Shown here piece after piece: positions 6,662 to 14,536 of a stretch of 14,859 bases of DNA (position 1 is its first letter; every line of letters starts with the position of its first letter). Made by a program: the position numbers and the translations under genes. Source of the DNA: an uncultured Coleofasciculus sp. (GTDB taxonomy: Bacteria > Cyanobacteriota > Cyanobacteriia > Cyanobacteriales > Coleofasciculaceae); NCBI GenBank assembly GCA_902805485.1, contig CADCTM010000173.1:1-14859 (forward strand), given 5' to 3'. Under the pieces are notes generated by a model. The model was not told where the DNA came from, did not search any database, and saw only the letters and a program-made list of their open reading frames with translations.

Positions 6662-8185
6662 TCAACCACCAATTCCCAAACGAACTGCCAAACCCGGAGT
6701 TAAAGGAATAAGTGTTGCCACCATTAAAAACAGCGCAATTAATCCCAAAATCGCTCTCGTGTCGTCCGGTTCTGTAATTTCATTCAAACTCGGACGTTCT
6801 AGAGAGCGCTGCAAAAATAGAATTACAATTGCCCAATACAAAACGAGCGGATTCGCCGGATTAACCAAAGCGACAATTCCCAAAATAATTAACGTCGCAA
6901 TTGTAGTGCGTCGAGCCGTTTTGCGTCCGTAAATTGCCTGAACAACTCGTCCGCCATCCAACTGTCCTGCTGGCATCAAATTCAACGCACTCACCACCAA
7001 ACCCAGCCAACCGACGATTGTTAAAGGGTGAACATCAACTAAATTCGCTGCCAAAGAAGCGCCCAAGAAAACCCGTGCCAGGAGTCCAACTAACAACGAA
7101 CCCTGAAAAAATTGCACAGGTATTTGAAAAGCACTGCCTTCATGAGACAGCACCAAGCCGATAAAGAGGATAAGTAGAGAAGCAATGCCACCTGCCGCCG
7201 GTCCTGCGAAGGAAATATCAAATAAGGCTTTGCGACTGGGGACTAGCGATTCAAATCGGGTAATTGCGCCGAAGGAGCCAATTTGCCAGCTAGGAATGAA
7301 AAAAGGCAAGCTGAGTCGCACATTATGACGCTTTGCCTGCCACCAGTGACCGAGTTCGTGAGCCGCTAAAACCGTCCAAATTCCGCCACTAATCGGCAGA
7401 ACTTCGCCAAAGCGCTCTGGATTGCTGAAGAAATCAAAGCTCAACAGTAACCCCGACGCTTCTAAGGTTGTGGCAATCATCGCCACGATGAGGGTGATAG
7501 CCAGAATATTCTGAGGTAGTGTTGCCGGTTGGGGGTCATTACTACTGGGAAGAACAATCACAACCGGTCTACCTTCTGGGCTTTCTACTAAAAATAAGCG
7601 GTAACGATCGCCTAATCGTTCCTCTAAGCTTTTTGATAAACGAGCAAATACATTTTCTGGCTCTCCTCCGCGCATATTCCCTTTAAAAATTACCCCTTCT
7701 TGATAGGGAATTGTTTCCGTGGCAAAGAAGGTATCGATACCAAAAATTCCCTGAATGATTTTGAGGTCTTGATCGGGAATCGGAACTACTTCTGTTTTAG
7801 AAAGATTTGTCTCGCTTGGGGATGATGTGCCATTTTCAGAATCACCTGACTTTGCGGGATCATTTGCTTGTTTTTCATTTAATAATCTTGTTGCCCGCTC
7901 TTGCCAAACAACATCCTGACCCGCTTCGCGCAGTTGCTTGCCCAACAAAATGTACAACCCGGCTGAAATCACCACTAATAATAAAATCCCAACGAGATTG
8001 AGATAAATTCCGGCAGTAAATAAGCCAAAAAATAACAGCCAGGGAACTGTCAAGACGACCGACTGCAACCAGGCTAAAATTCCTAGTTTGCCGTAAGAAC
8101 GCGCCTTATTAAAGCCCCATCCTAGGACACTAAGAGCCACCAAAATAATGAAAACTGTTGCCGTAGTTTCTGAGCCATTAAACAT
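6662..8185 (-). CDS. Site-2 protease family intramembrane metalloprotease, EGY-like (M50)
   Basis: A 507-residue membrane zinc protease expected to cleave substrates inside the membrane. The zinc-binding motif HELGH is at 276-280 (His276, His280, catalytic Glu277), and the second conserved motif NLMPAGQLDGG is at 402-412, with Asp410 the third predicted ligand. Three hydrophobic segments lie at about 8-26, 40-62 and 64-82, followed by a soluble domain at 90-222 with a low-complexity Asn/Ser/Glu linker near 105-135 and a GNMRGGEPENVF segment at 169-180, which resembles the GNLRG motif of chloroplast EGY proteases. The C-terminal half has about six more hydrophobic segments. No PDZ domain is seen. 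The ATG at 8183-8185 lacks a Shine-Dalgarno sequence and is preceded by heptamer repeats. It follows murQ by 76 nt on the same strand. Substrate unknown; relatives act in stress signalling or thylakoid/chloroplast development. Confidence 0.9.
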   Translation of the reverse strand: MFNGSETTATVFIILVALSVLGWGFNKARSYGKLGILAWLQSVVLTVPWLLFFGLFTAGIYLNLVGILLLVVISAGLYILLGKQLREAGQDVVWQERATRLLNEKQANDPAKSGDSENGTSSPSETNLSKTEVVPIPDQDLKIIQGIFGIDTFFATETIPYQEGVIFKGNMRGGEPENVFARLSKSLEERLGDRYRLFLVESPEGRPVVIVLPSSNDPQPATLPQNILAITLIVAMIATTLEASGLLLSFDFFSNPERFGEVLPISGGIWTVLAAHELGHWWQAKRHNVRLSLPFFIPSWQIGSFGAITRFESLVPSRKALFDISFAGPAAGGIASLLILFIGLVLSHEGSAFQIPVQFFQGSLLVGLLARVFLGASLAANLVDVHPLTIVGWLGLVVSALNLMPAGQLDGGRVVQAIYGRKTARRTTIATLIILGIVALVNPANPLVLYWAIVILFLQRSLERPSLNEITEPDDTRAILGLIALFLMVATLIPLTPGLAVRLGIGG

Positions 8186-8193
8186 TTTTTTTA

Positions 8194-8221
8194 TTAGTTA
8201 TTGGTCATTAGTTATTAATCA
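8194..8221. repeat. Four-copy degenerate heptamer tandem repeat (STRR-like)
   Basis: Four units in a row fit TTRRTYA: TTAGTTA (8194-8200), TTGGTCA (8201-8207), TTAGTTA (8208-8214) and TTAATCA (8215-8221). This matches the short tandemly repeated heptamers described in filamentous cyanobacteria. The array lies 9 nt before the start codon of the site-2 protease gene, in its leader or promoter. Confidence 0.65.
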
Positions 8222-8222
8222 A

Positions 8223-8250
8223 GTATCACATCCGTATTGGCTGATACGGG
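8223..8250 (-). terminator. Hairpin just after murQ; weak terminator candidate
   Basis: Two alternative stems begin 12 nt after the murQ stop: CCGTAT/ATACGG (8232-8237 with 8244-8249) and GTATCA/TGATAC (8223-8228 with 8242-8247). Neither is followed by a real T-run on the minus strand, so this may only protect an mRNA end or attenuate read-through into the protease gene. Confidence 0.25.
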
Positions 8251-8261
8251 ACAAGTCACAC

Positions 8262-9173
8262 CTAACGACAGCTTTGAACCGCCGCTCTGAGGTTGCCTTG
8301 ATATTCAGCAAGAAGGCGATCGCCTTCAATGGGTTCCACTCCTGTCCAATGCATCAATAGTGCCAGTTTGACGCGCCTTCCGCTGCTCTCTAGCAAGTCT
8401 CCGGCGTCATCCCGGTTCAAACTCGTTAAGTCTTGTAAGATTCTCAGCGCTCGGTCATGCAGTTTTTTATTGGTAACGGCGACATCCACCATGCGATTGC
8501 CGTAAACTTTGCCGAGGCGCACCATCACACTTGTCGAGAGGATATTTAATGCCATTTTGGTAACAGTTCCCGCTTTCAGGCGCGTCGAACCTGCTAGTAC
8601 TTCGGGACCGACGAGCAGGCGAATATCCAAATCGGCAGCAATATTCACCTGATCTTCGGGGACACAGGCAATGTAAATCGTCGTTGCGCCTCGTTGCCGT
8701 GCGGCTTGGATTGCGCCGTGGACAAAGGGTGTAGTGCCGCCGGCGGTGATTCCGACAACAACATCGAGTTCTGTAATATGGCGATGAGCGATCGCTTCCA
8801 TGCCATCTTCTGCTCGGTCTTCCAAATCTTCCGAACTCCGTACCAATGCCCCCGCACCGCCTGCAATGATTCCCTGAACCAGTTCTGGCGGCGAACAGAA
8901 GGTGGGAGGACACTCAGCGGCATCCAGTACGCCTAAACGTCCACTCGTTCCTGCGCCGACGTAGAAGAGGCGTCCACCGCGACCAAGGGCATCGGCGATC
9001 AGGTCAATCGCTTTTGCAAGCTGGGTTTTAGCGGAAGCGATCGCACTGAGAGTCTGGGCATCTTCAGCGTTGAACAGCTCCACCAACTCTAGTGATGTTA
9101 ACTGGTCAAGGTTCTGACTGTTGGGGTTAACCTGCTCGGTTAGCAAATGACCCCGCTCTTCTAAATTCTTCAT
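8262..9173 (-). CDS. murQ: N-acetylmuramic acid 6-phosphate etherase
   Basis: Cleaves the D-lactyl ether of MurNAc-6-phosphate to give GlcNAc-6-phosphate in cytoplasmic cell-wall recycling. The 303 residues are the normal length. The SIS sugar-phosphate-binding fold spans about 55-220, with the phosphate loop GAGTSGRLG at 73-81, DAAECPPTF at 84-92, the second loop GITAGGTTP at 141-149, and GSTRLKAGTVTK at 195-206. Glu87 and Glu118 are 31 residues apart and sit in the contexts of the catalytic glutamates known from E. coli MurQ (Glu83 and Glu114), so the enzyme should be active. The C-terminal helical part (about 235-303) is complete. The ATG has AAGGTGA just upstream. It lies 66 nt after the DUF3110 gene and 76 nt before the site-2 protease gene. 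No MurNAc transporter or anhMurNAc kinase gene is in the window. Confidence 0.96.
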   Translation of the reverse strand: MKNLEERGHLLTEQVNPNSQNLDQLTSLELVELFNAEDAQTLSAIASAKTQLAKAIDLIADALGRGGRLFYVGAGTSGRLGVLDAAECPPTFCSPPELVQGIIAGGAGALVRSSEDLEDRAEDGMEAIAHRHITELDVVVGITAGGTTPFVHGAIQAARQRGATTIYIACVPEDQVNIAADLDIRLLVGPEVLAGSTRLKAGTVTKMALNILSTSVMVRLGKVYGNRMVDVAVTNKKLHDRALRILQDLTSLNRDDAGDLLESSGRRVKLALLMHWTGVEPIEGDRLLAEYQGNLRAAVQSCR

Positions 9174-9239
9174 AGCTCACCTTTGTGACTGCGGGTGTTG
9201 GACGACGTTAATTGATCGCCTCAAGATGATTCCAAGCTC

Positions 9240-9614
9240 TTACAATAATCCTTCTAACTGGCGACGAATGCGCTCTAGCTCGGAGATTTCGGGTTCTTTT
9301 GGCGTTTTTGCCTCTGGTTGCCAGTCGAGTTCCTCTACGTTGGTTTCTGGTGGCATTGCCAGCATTCCTTCTTCAATGAACTCCGAGTCATAATCAGCGC
9401 TTTGGCAAAACTCTTCAATTTCGTCAGAGTCCATTTCTTCCACCGCCGCTTCTGGAAAATCTTGCGCTTCCAGCATCAAGGCAAAACGGGTGGCGTCGTC
9501 TTCTGACTCGAACATCAGCACCTTATTGCGCTCGCCTATCCGAATCGTGTGAATTCCCGGATTGTCTGTCCGGGCGTTAAATAAAAGAATAAATACTCGC
9601 TTGGGTGCAGCCAT
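9240..9614 (-). CDS. DUF3110 family protein
   Basis: A 124-residue protein of a family found in cyanobacteria and plastid-bearing plants, with unknown function. Seen: KRVFILLFNARTDNPGIHTI at 5-24, then KVLMFESEDDATRFALMLEA at 31-50 and QDFPEAAVEEMD at 51-62, the core of DUF3110. A strongly acidic middle part (about 59-105) leads to a short predicted amphipathic helix, ISELERIRRQLEGLL, at the C-terminus. No membrane segment. I start at the ATG at 9612-9614, because the domain begins almost at once; the open frame extends to a TTG at 9642-9644, which would add ten residues. No strong ribosome-binding site is seen for either. It precedes murQ by 66 nt on the same strand and may be cotranscribed with it. 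Confidence 0.85.
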   Translation of the reverse strand: MAAPKRVFILLFNARTDNPGIHTIRIGERNKVLMFESEDDATRFALMLEAQDFPEAAVEEMDSDEIEEFCQSADYDSEFIEEGMLAMPPETNVEELDWQPEAKTPKEPEISELERIRRQLEGLL

Positions 9615-9773
9615 AAGCCATTGTTGTTTTTCAGGAAAGGGCAACGAGAAATTTACCGTCTTTTCTTAGAATATCTGACGGCAGTGCGTAAAGATGTTGA
9701 AATTCGGTCATCCGTACGGGTAATGTGATCGGCATAAAACCTGTCCACTTTCGCCAATAACCAGAAAAACTTT

Positions 9774-9808
9774 AAGGATCTCGCACTTTGGGTAAATGGG
9801 AGATCCTT
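9774..9808 (-). terminator. Rho-independent terminator of the LprI-like gene
   Basis: A perfect 9-bp stem, AAGGATCTC (9774-9782) with GAGATCCTT (9800-9808), and a 17-nt loop. Read on the minus strand it is followed by AAAGTTTTTC, a fair T-tract. It lies 67-101 nt beyond the stop codon of the gene at 9875 and would separate that gene from the DUF3110 - murQ group. Confidence 0.6.
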
Positions 9809-9874
9809 TGGGGGGGAGGTTAATTCGTACTATCTTGAGGTGATTAAATCTATTCTCCTGCTTGTGGAAAGTCG

Positions 9875-10282
9875 TTAACGCTCGCTCATAAATCGTTCAA
9901 AATCTGCAGTACGCTGCTTGGTCATGCGTTCGAGACATCCAGTGAGAAACGCACTATAACCGGTACCGCCTCGTGAACCAAAGGTTTCAAAATTACAATT
10001 GCGATCGCGATATTGAATCCAAGTTTGTTGGGCATCAATCAGCTTACTCTTTTGTTCTCCACTTACCGTTGAGCTAAGTTGCCGATAAACTTGATTTAAT
10101 CTGCGGTCTGCGGCTTTGTAAGACTCCGCTGCACAATAATTAATTGCGGGCGTATTGTTGGCATTATTACAGTCAACCCGTTGGGCAATTTCTTGACTAG
10201 GATTAGCTTTAATTTGAGTGGCGCCCACTAACACCGAGGTGATGGATAAACTGAGGGCGATTAGTGTTGACTTTTTTAGCAT
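9875..10282 (-). CDS. Secreted LprI-like / DUF1311 domain protein
   Basis: A 135-residue protein with a clear Sec signal peptide: MLKKS, a hydrophobic core at about 6-21, and a likely cleavage after KA at 26, so it should be periplasmic or outside the cell. The mature part is a DUF1311 (lysozyme-inhibitor LprI-like) domain: C38, AINYCAAESYKAADRRLNQVY at about 46-66 and AQQTWIQYRDRNCNFE at 84-99, then C116 near the end. Four cysteines (38, 50, 96, 116) suggest two disulphides. The family is defined by similarity to mycobacterial LprI, which inhibits lysozyme, but most members are untested, so inhibition of lysozyme is not shown here. The ATG has AGAGAA upstream and AGGAG further away. It stands alone between spacers of 142 and about 260 nt and has its own terminator. 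Confidence 0.85.
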   Translation of the reverse strand: MLKKSTLIALSLSITSVLVGATQIKANPSQEIAQRVDCNNANNTPAINYCAAESYKAADRRLNQVYRQLSSTVSGEQKSKLIDAQQTWIQYRDRNCNFETFGSRGGTGYSAFLTGCLERMTKQRTADFERFMSER

Positions 10283-10315
10283 TCTATTCTCTGGAGTATC
10301 TCCTGAGCCACTATC

Positions 10316-10341
10316 TTGGCATACCGTAGACGTTTTGCCAA
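10316..10341. promoter_or_regulatory. Inverted repeat TTGGCA-N14-TGCCAA upstream of the LprI-like gene
   Basis: A perfect 6-bp inverted repeat with 14 nt between the arms, 34 nt upstream of the start codon at 10282. Read on the minus strand, its first arm TTGGCA could also serve as a -35 element, but no good -10 follows at normal spacing. It may be an operator or a leader hairpin; which one is not visible. Confidence 0.3.
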
Positions 10342-10374
10342 AATTAAGCTTTTTTGAGTTTTAATCGCAGATAT

Positions 10375-10404
10375 AGGCGCTTCGCCTTCCCGTAGGGTAC
10401 GCAG
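10375..10404. repeat. Short dispersed palindromic repeat (CTTCGCCTTCCCGTAGGGTA type)
   Basis: About 30 nt made of AGGCGCTTCGCCT (stem AGGCG/CGCCT) followed by TCCCGTAGGGTACGCAG. Sequences with GGCGAAG or CTTCGCC next to CCCGTAGGG are among the commonest interspersed repeats in Nostoc-like and other filamentous cyanobacterial genomes. It lies in the 142-nt spacer just beyond the 3' end of the large membrane protein gene. Confidence 0.55.
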
Positions 10405-10424
10405 ATGTCAATTTATAAAAACTC

Positions 10425-13400
10425 TTATTCCCACTCACTTAATTGACTGTTGCTATTGCGTAACACCGAAGTAATTTGTTCCCGACGTGTTTCAAAATTA
10501 GCTGCCATACCAATAAAGCTAATCCCGACAATTAAACCAACAACCCATTTAATGAAAGGATAGCGAGAAATCAGAATCACTAACTGATAAAATGCCGTCA
10601 ATAAAAACGTTGCCGTACCAACCAACAAAAAAGCTCGTACTCGTAAGATTAATCCCGCAAAAATTGTAATTAAGCTAACAATTCCCGGAATTAGCCCCGG
10701 AATAAAATTGGCGTCTTGATGATTAAATAAAGCAACTAAACCGATTGCACCACTGCCTAATAAACGCAAATAATGACGCATCTGCCGTTTTTCAGGATGC
10801 TTTAACTCTGGATCGAATTGGGCAACATATAGCAGCGACAAGCCAAACAGTATTGTATACCATAAGCTATCGGTTAAATTGATATGGTCAAACCAGCGAG
10901 CAATCGCCCAATCAATTAAAGCTACACTAATATAGGTAAATCGAAAATTGGAGAGGCGTTGGGAAATCCAAATATAAAACGCTGCCACTCCAAGCAAACC
11001 AACATCAGAAATAACTGATGCAGTTGCCAAGACTGTAAGTAATGGAAAGACAAGGGCGGTATGTTGCCAAGGAGTGTTAAGCCATCCCCAGCGCTGCCAC
11101 GGTATCTGATACATTCCGTAAGCGAGAAGATAGGAAATAGTTGCAAAGTGAGCATCTAAACTACTAAGTTCAGTCCAGATTATTCGAGCATAAAAAAACG
11201 TTCCAGCAGCTTCAATTAATCCTAAATAAACCCAAATATCATCAGTTTTTTGGTTTCTCGTGTCTTGGCAACGTCCTTGTAACAAAGCATAACTGGAAAG
11301 AATTAAACTAACTGTTACACCTACAACTGTTAGACTTGGTGGTATGGCAGTGGCATTTTCTCCTGCTAACACCATCAAAAAACTACCAATTGCCCAATGA
11401 ATATGAGCAGTAGTATTGATTTCGGCTACACTCAAATTGAGCAAAGTTTCATGGCTACGCAACTGCCAAAACCAAGAAAGTAAACGATAAAAAATTGCGA
11501 TTGCAGTGGCAACAACTGCCCAAATTGTTAAAGCATCGGCAAAACTTCCTCCTGTTGCTTGTCGCATTTGGTAAATTACTAATTCATACCAAGCGACAGT
11601 TATACCAACTAAGGAAAAATAGGTTAATGATTTCCACTCTTCCCGACGACGCCCGACACCTAGCCCAATTAATGCCGCGCCAAGAGTTAATAAACCTGTC
11701 CAACTGCTAAAATAACCAAAGCGCAATCCAATACCCAACAAAGCATAAAATAACGGCAATATCTCCACACTAATCAAAGGAAGCGGGCGACGATAGCGTA
11801 TACTCCAACCATCGCTAACAAATAATGTGATTAATCCTAAGATAATATTGGCAGTTGACAGTTCTAATGGTGTGCCGTTTGTTAGTAAAATCCCTTCGGC
11901 AACAATGATTTCAACCGCCCAAATAAAGCCATAAATGCTTGTATCATGGGGTTGTCTCCAGTAGCGATAAACAATTGCACCAGCAATTAAAACAGCGGCG
12001 ACAAAATATTTAGCATCCGGTGAGATAAATCCTAAATAACTTCCTACATTTTGAAACGTTAGCAGCACCAACTCAACACCACATAAACCAATTGCCCAAT
12101 TATCTGCTGCTTTGGCATACAATGCCTTTAAAGTACCGGGACGTAGTTGGAATAAGCTGCGAGAAAGCCATAAAATAATAATCGCGATCGCATTTACTAA
12201 AAACCAATCGGGTGTCAAAAGTCGCGGTAATCCTGGAATGCCTTCCCATAGCAGCATTCCCATAAACGTTAACCCGAATCCGATGCTAATAACCGCCGAT
12301 GTTAAGTCTTTCAAATAGCGCGTATTAACCAACATCAACCCGGTAGCAACTCCCAAACTAACTAATCGGGTTCCCGGCATCGCTATTGTTAAAAATTGCA
12401 CCATTCCTAACGCCGTAACACTAAACAAAGCTGATTGCTTGCGTTGCACTTCCTCGTTAAGACTGGCAACTCCCGTCAGCGCTAGTGGTGTCAGCAACCA
12501 CAAAAGTCCTGATTGATCCGTTACAAATGTGGGATAAAGCCCATTGGGAGCAACAGAATTAAAAAGGAAAACATAGCTGATCCCAGCAAGCACAAAACCT
12601 AAATGCCACGAACTATTTAGCCAAATTACAAATTGAGGAAACCGACGCCTTCCCAGGCTGAAGCCCCATTCAATTGCCATTATTACTAATAAAATTGCTG
12701 CCCAAGTGGATTGATTTAATGTTGGGAATAACCAATCAATTATCGAAGTTAAAGTTAGTAATCCGGTGATATGAGTTAGATAAACTAAACCTGTGCGAGT
12801 CGGCAACCAACGTAAAGTTACAGTCGCTAACGTAAGAGTCGATAAGACAAGATTAAGCGATCGCAAAACCGGATTCGCCAAACTCACTGCCGTCAACACT
12901 ACCCCAAAACAGAAGGTAAGTCGTTCACCAAAACCAGCTAATTTATGCCGAGAAGCGCGATGAAGCCAGTCAATTAGCACAACCATCGCGATCGCATAAG
13001 GAAATAATCCGATGCTAGGTAACGCCCACGGCACACTTTGAGAATGGGTGAGTTGGCTAAAAAAGGCGATCGCTTCTTTTTGCAACACAGATGGTATTAA
13101 TCGCCACAACAACACCATCCCCTGCAACCCAATTAGAAAAATCGCCAATAAATCACGACGCCGCCAAAACCGCTGCAAACGACTTGCACAAAACCACAAA
13201 CCCAATCCACTCACCGCCGTTGCTTGCCAAGGCAACTTCTCGCTAACCGAAACCAACCAACCAATTAGTAATAAACCGCCGCCAGTTGCTTCCCAAATCC
13301 TCGACTTAAAATTAGCAACAACTTCCGGTGTATCGTTAGAAGGACTTAATCGTGCAAACAACCACCCACAAATCCCAATCGCTAACCCCAATTGGGCGAT

Positions 13401-14285
13401 TGGTAATTGAATCACAAAAATCCCCCGCCCCAGCAATACTGTTAAGGCATAAATAACAATAGAATTGCCTATTGGTGCGTTAGCTTGAATATCTTCTGGT
13501 GATGCCAAACGTTTTGGCAATAAAATCGCCGTCCCCACCATACCGATATAAACAGCAATTAAGGGAAAACCTAACCAATGCCAACCCCAATGTAGGTAAC
13601 TCAACCCTAAAAGCAGCGTGGCGCTAGAGGTAAGGCGTGAGCTACTATCCCGCATTTCCCTGTGGAATAGTGTAATGCTTGTCAAAGAAACAGCAGCGAT
13701 CGCCATTACAACCCATTCAACAGGATTTCGCCACAACCCAAAACTATCCATCGCCCAAAAGTTTACGGGCATCAGCAACAGTGTGATTAGTCGTAATGTC
13801 TGCGCGGTTAACTGTAAATTTCGTTGCTTAAGCGCCCAAACACTACCTCCCCAAAAAATCACCGTATACGCCCACAACACGCCATACTGTGCCACTCCTG
13901 GGAAATTCCGCCATTGAGTCGCCGCCAGCACTCCAGAAGATACGACTACCAGAAAGACGCCCAAAAATAGCAGCCATCTGACACTTAATTCATCCCGTAG
14001 TGATTGCCAAATCTGTGCTACAGGCGATGGCGTTAGGGGTTCGGCATCAATACCAGTTTCCCAGTCAATATCTGACGGCAGTGATGCGGCAATTTCCGGT
14101 TTTGGCACTGCAACAACGGCGGGTGCAGGTACAAGACAGGTTAAATAGGTTTGACTTAACCGCTTTACCTGGGCATGATTGAGCAAACCTAAGTGCAACC
14201 AAACATCTAAACCTTCCAGTAACTCCGGATGCGAGGCGTTGACTGAAAGTTCTATTCTTAGAAGTGGATTGGGTTGTGATGACAT
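10425..14285 (-). CDS. Very large polytopic membrane protein, DUF2157-like N-terminus, function unknown
   Basis: A single uninterrupted 1286-residue frame. Residues 1-100 are soluble: a short segment GLDVWLHLGLLNHAQVKRLS at 25-44, a Pro/Ala-rich linker near 51-70 and an acidic stretch to about 85. From about 103 to 1265 the protein is almost entirely hydrophobic, with well over twenty likely transmembrane segments separated by short loops; many loops contain W, R and P. The start of the membrane part (VRWLLFLGVFLVVVSSGVLA, then WRNFPGVAQYGVLWAYTVI and LRLITLLLMP) resembles DUF2157. The C-terminus is a short basic/polar tail ending LSEWE. No catalytic or transport motif is recognisable, so I assign no function. 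The ATG at 14283-14285 has AAGAAGG seven nt upstream. It stands alone, with a candidate promoter upstream. Its length and lack of soluble domains are unusual; transporter, scaffold or assembly roles are all open. Confidence 0.82.
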   Translation of the reverse strand: MSSQPNPLLRIELSVNASHPELLEGLDVWLHLGLLNHAQVKRLSQTYLTCLVPAPAVVAVPKPEIAASLPSDIDWETGIDAEPLTPSPVAQIWQSLRDELSVRWLLFLGVFLVVVSSGVLAATQWRNFPGVAQYGVLWAYTVIFWGGSVWALKQRNLQLTAQTLRLITLLLMPVNFWAMDSFGLWRNPVEWVVMAIAAVSLTSITLFHREMRDSSSRLTSSATLLLGLSYLHWGWHWLGFPLIAVYIGMVGTAILLPKRLASPEDIQANAPIGNSIVIYALTVLLGRGIFVIQLPIAQLGLAIGICGWLFARLSPSNDTPEVVANFKSRIWEATGGGLLLIGWLVSVSEKLPWQATAVSGLGLWFCASRLQRFWRRRDLLAIFLIGLQGMVLLWRLIPSVLQKEAIAFFSQLTHSQSVPWALPSIGLFPYAIAMVVLIDWLHRASRHKLAGFGERLTFCFGVVLTAVSLANPVLRSLNLVLSTLTLATVTLRWLPTRTGLVYLTHITGLLTLTSIIDWLFPTLNQSTWAAILLVIMAIEWGFSLGRRRFPQFVIWLNSSWHLGFVLAGISYVFLFNSVAPNGLYPTFVTDQSGLLWLLTPLALTGVASLNEEVQRKQSALFSVTALGMVQFLTIAMPGTRLVSLGVATGLMLVNTRYLKDLTSAVISIGFGLTFMGMLLWEGIPGLPRLLTPDWFLVNAIAIIILWLSRSLFQLRPGTLKALYAKAADNWAIGLCGVELVLLTFQNVGSYLGFISPDAKYFVAAVLIAGAIVYRYWRQPHDTSIYGFIWAVEIIVAEGILLTNGTPLELSTANIILGLITLFVSDGWSIRYRRPLPLISVEILPLFYALLGIGLRFGYFSSWTGLLTLGAALIGLGVGRRREEWKSLTYFSLVGITVAWYELVIYQMRQATGGSFADALTIWAVVATAIAIFYRLLSWFWQLRSHETLLNLSVAEINTTAHIHWAIGSFLMVLAGENATAIPPSLTVVGVTVSLILSSYALLQGRCQDTRNQKTDDIWVYLGLIEAAGTFFYARIIWTELSSLDAHFATISYLLAYGMYQIPWQRWGWLNTPWQHTALVFPLLTVLATASVISDVGLLGVAAFYIWISQRLSNFRFTYISVALIDWAIARWFDHINLTDSLWYTILFGLSLLYVAQFDPELKHPEKRQMRHYLRLLGSGAIGLVALFNHQDANFIPGLIPGIVSLITIFAGLILRVRAFLLVGTATFLLTAFYQLVILISRYPFIKWVVGLIVGISFIGMAANFETRREQITSVLRNSNSQLSEWE

Positions 14286-14362
14286 ATTCGCCTTCTTGCC
14301 GAAGTGAATTGTTGCAAGGCTTGTAATATTTATCTCTTGCTTCGTTGTTGGTTATGCAATAC

Positions 14363-14376
14363 GTTGTGCGTACAAC
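14363..14376. promoter_or_regulatory. Small palindrome near the predicted transcription start of the large membrane protein gene
   Basis: GTTGTGCGTACAAC: 5-bp arms GTTGT and ACAAC with a 4-nt centre. It overlaps the place where the candidate promoter at 14383-14411 would start transcription, so it could be an operator. Short palindromes of this size arise by chance. Confidence 0.25.
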
Positions 14377-14382
14377 AAAGAA

Positions 14383-14411
14383 TATTTAATTTTTCACTAA
14401 AAATATGTCAG
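14383..14411 (-). promoter_or_regulatory. Candidate promoter of the large membrane protein gene
   Basis: On the minus strand CTGACA (14411-14406), one mismatch from TTGACA, and TAAATA (14388-14383), a poor -10 match, are separated by 17 nt. It would give a leader of roughly 90 nt before the ATG at 14285. Confidence 0.3.
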
Positions 14412-14506
14412 ACGTATAAGACTGAGTGACAGGTGGGAAATTGGCGTTGCCACTTGTAGGGTAAGAATGATTCATTGTGATGTGAGCAAGCCCATCCTAG
14501 AGGGTA

Positions 14507-14528
14507 GGGGCACGACAGAGCGTGCCCC
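14507..14528. repeat. GGGGCACG / CGTGCCCC hairpin, dispersed repeat or transcript end
   Basis: A perfect 8-bp stem, GGGGCACG (14507-14514) and CGTGCCCC (14521-14528), with a 6-nt loop, 9 nt beyond the aminotransferase stop codon. GC-rich palindromes with GGGGCACG arms are frequent in cyanobacterial spacers. It has no T-run on either side, so it is not a classical terminator, but it could mark the 3' end of the aminotransferase mRNA. Confidence 0.5.
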
Positions 14529-14536
14529 CAGATTAC

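Noticed and set aside
8467..8936. Several open frames inside murQ on both strands
   Set aside because: MurQ is intact with all catalytic residues; these are open by chance from its codon usage.
13048..13410. 120-codon plus-strand frame inside the large membrane protein gene
   Set aside because: Antisense shadow with no start signal or family match.
14507..14528. GC-rich hairpin as a Rho-independent terminator
   Set aside because: No T-run follows on either strand; better described as a dispersed palindrome or mRNA end.
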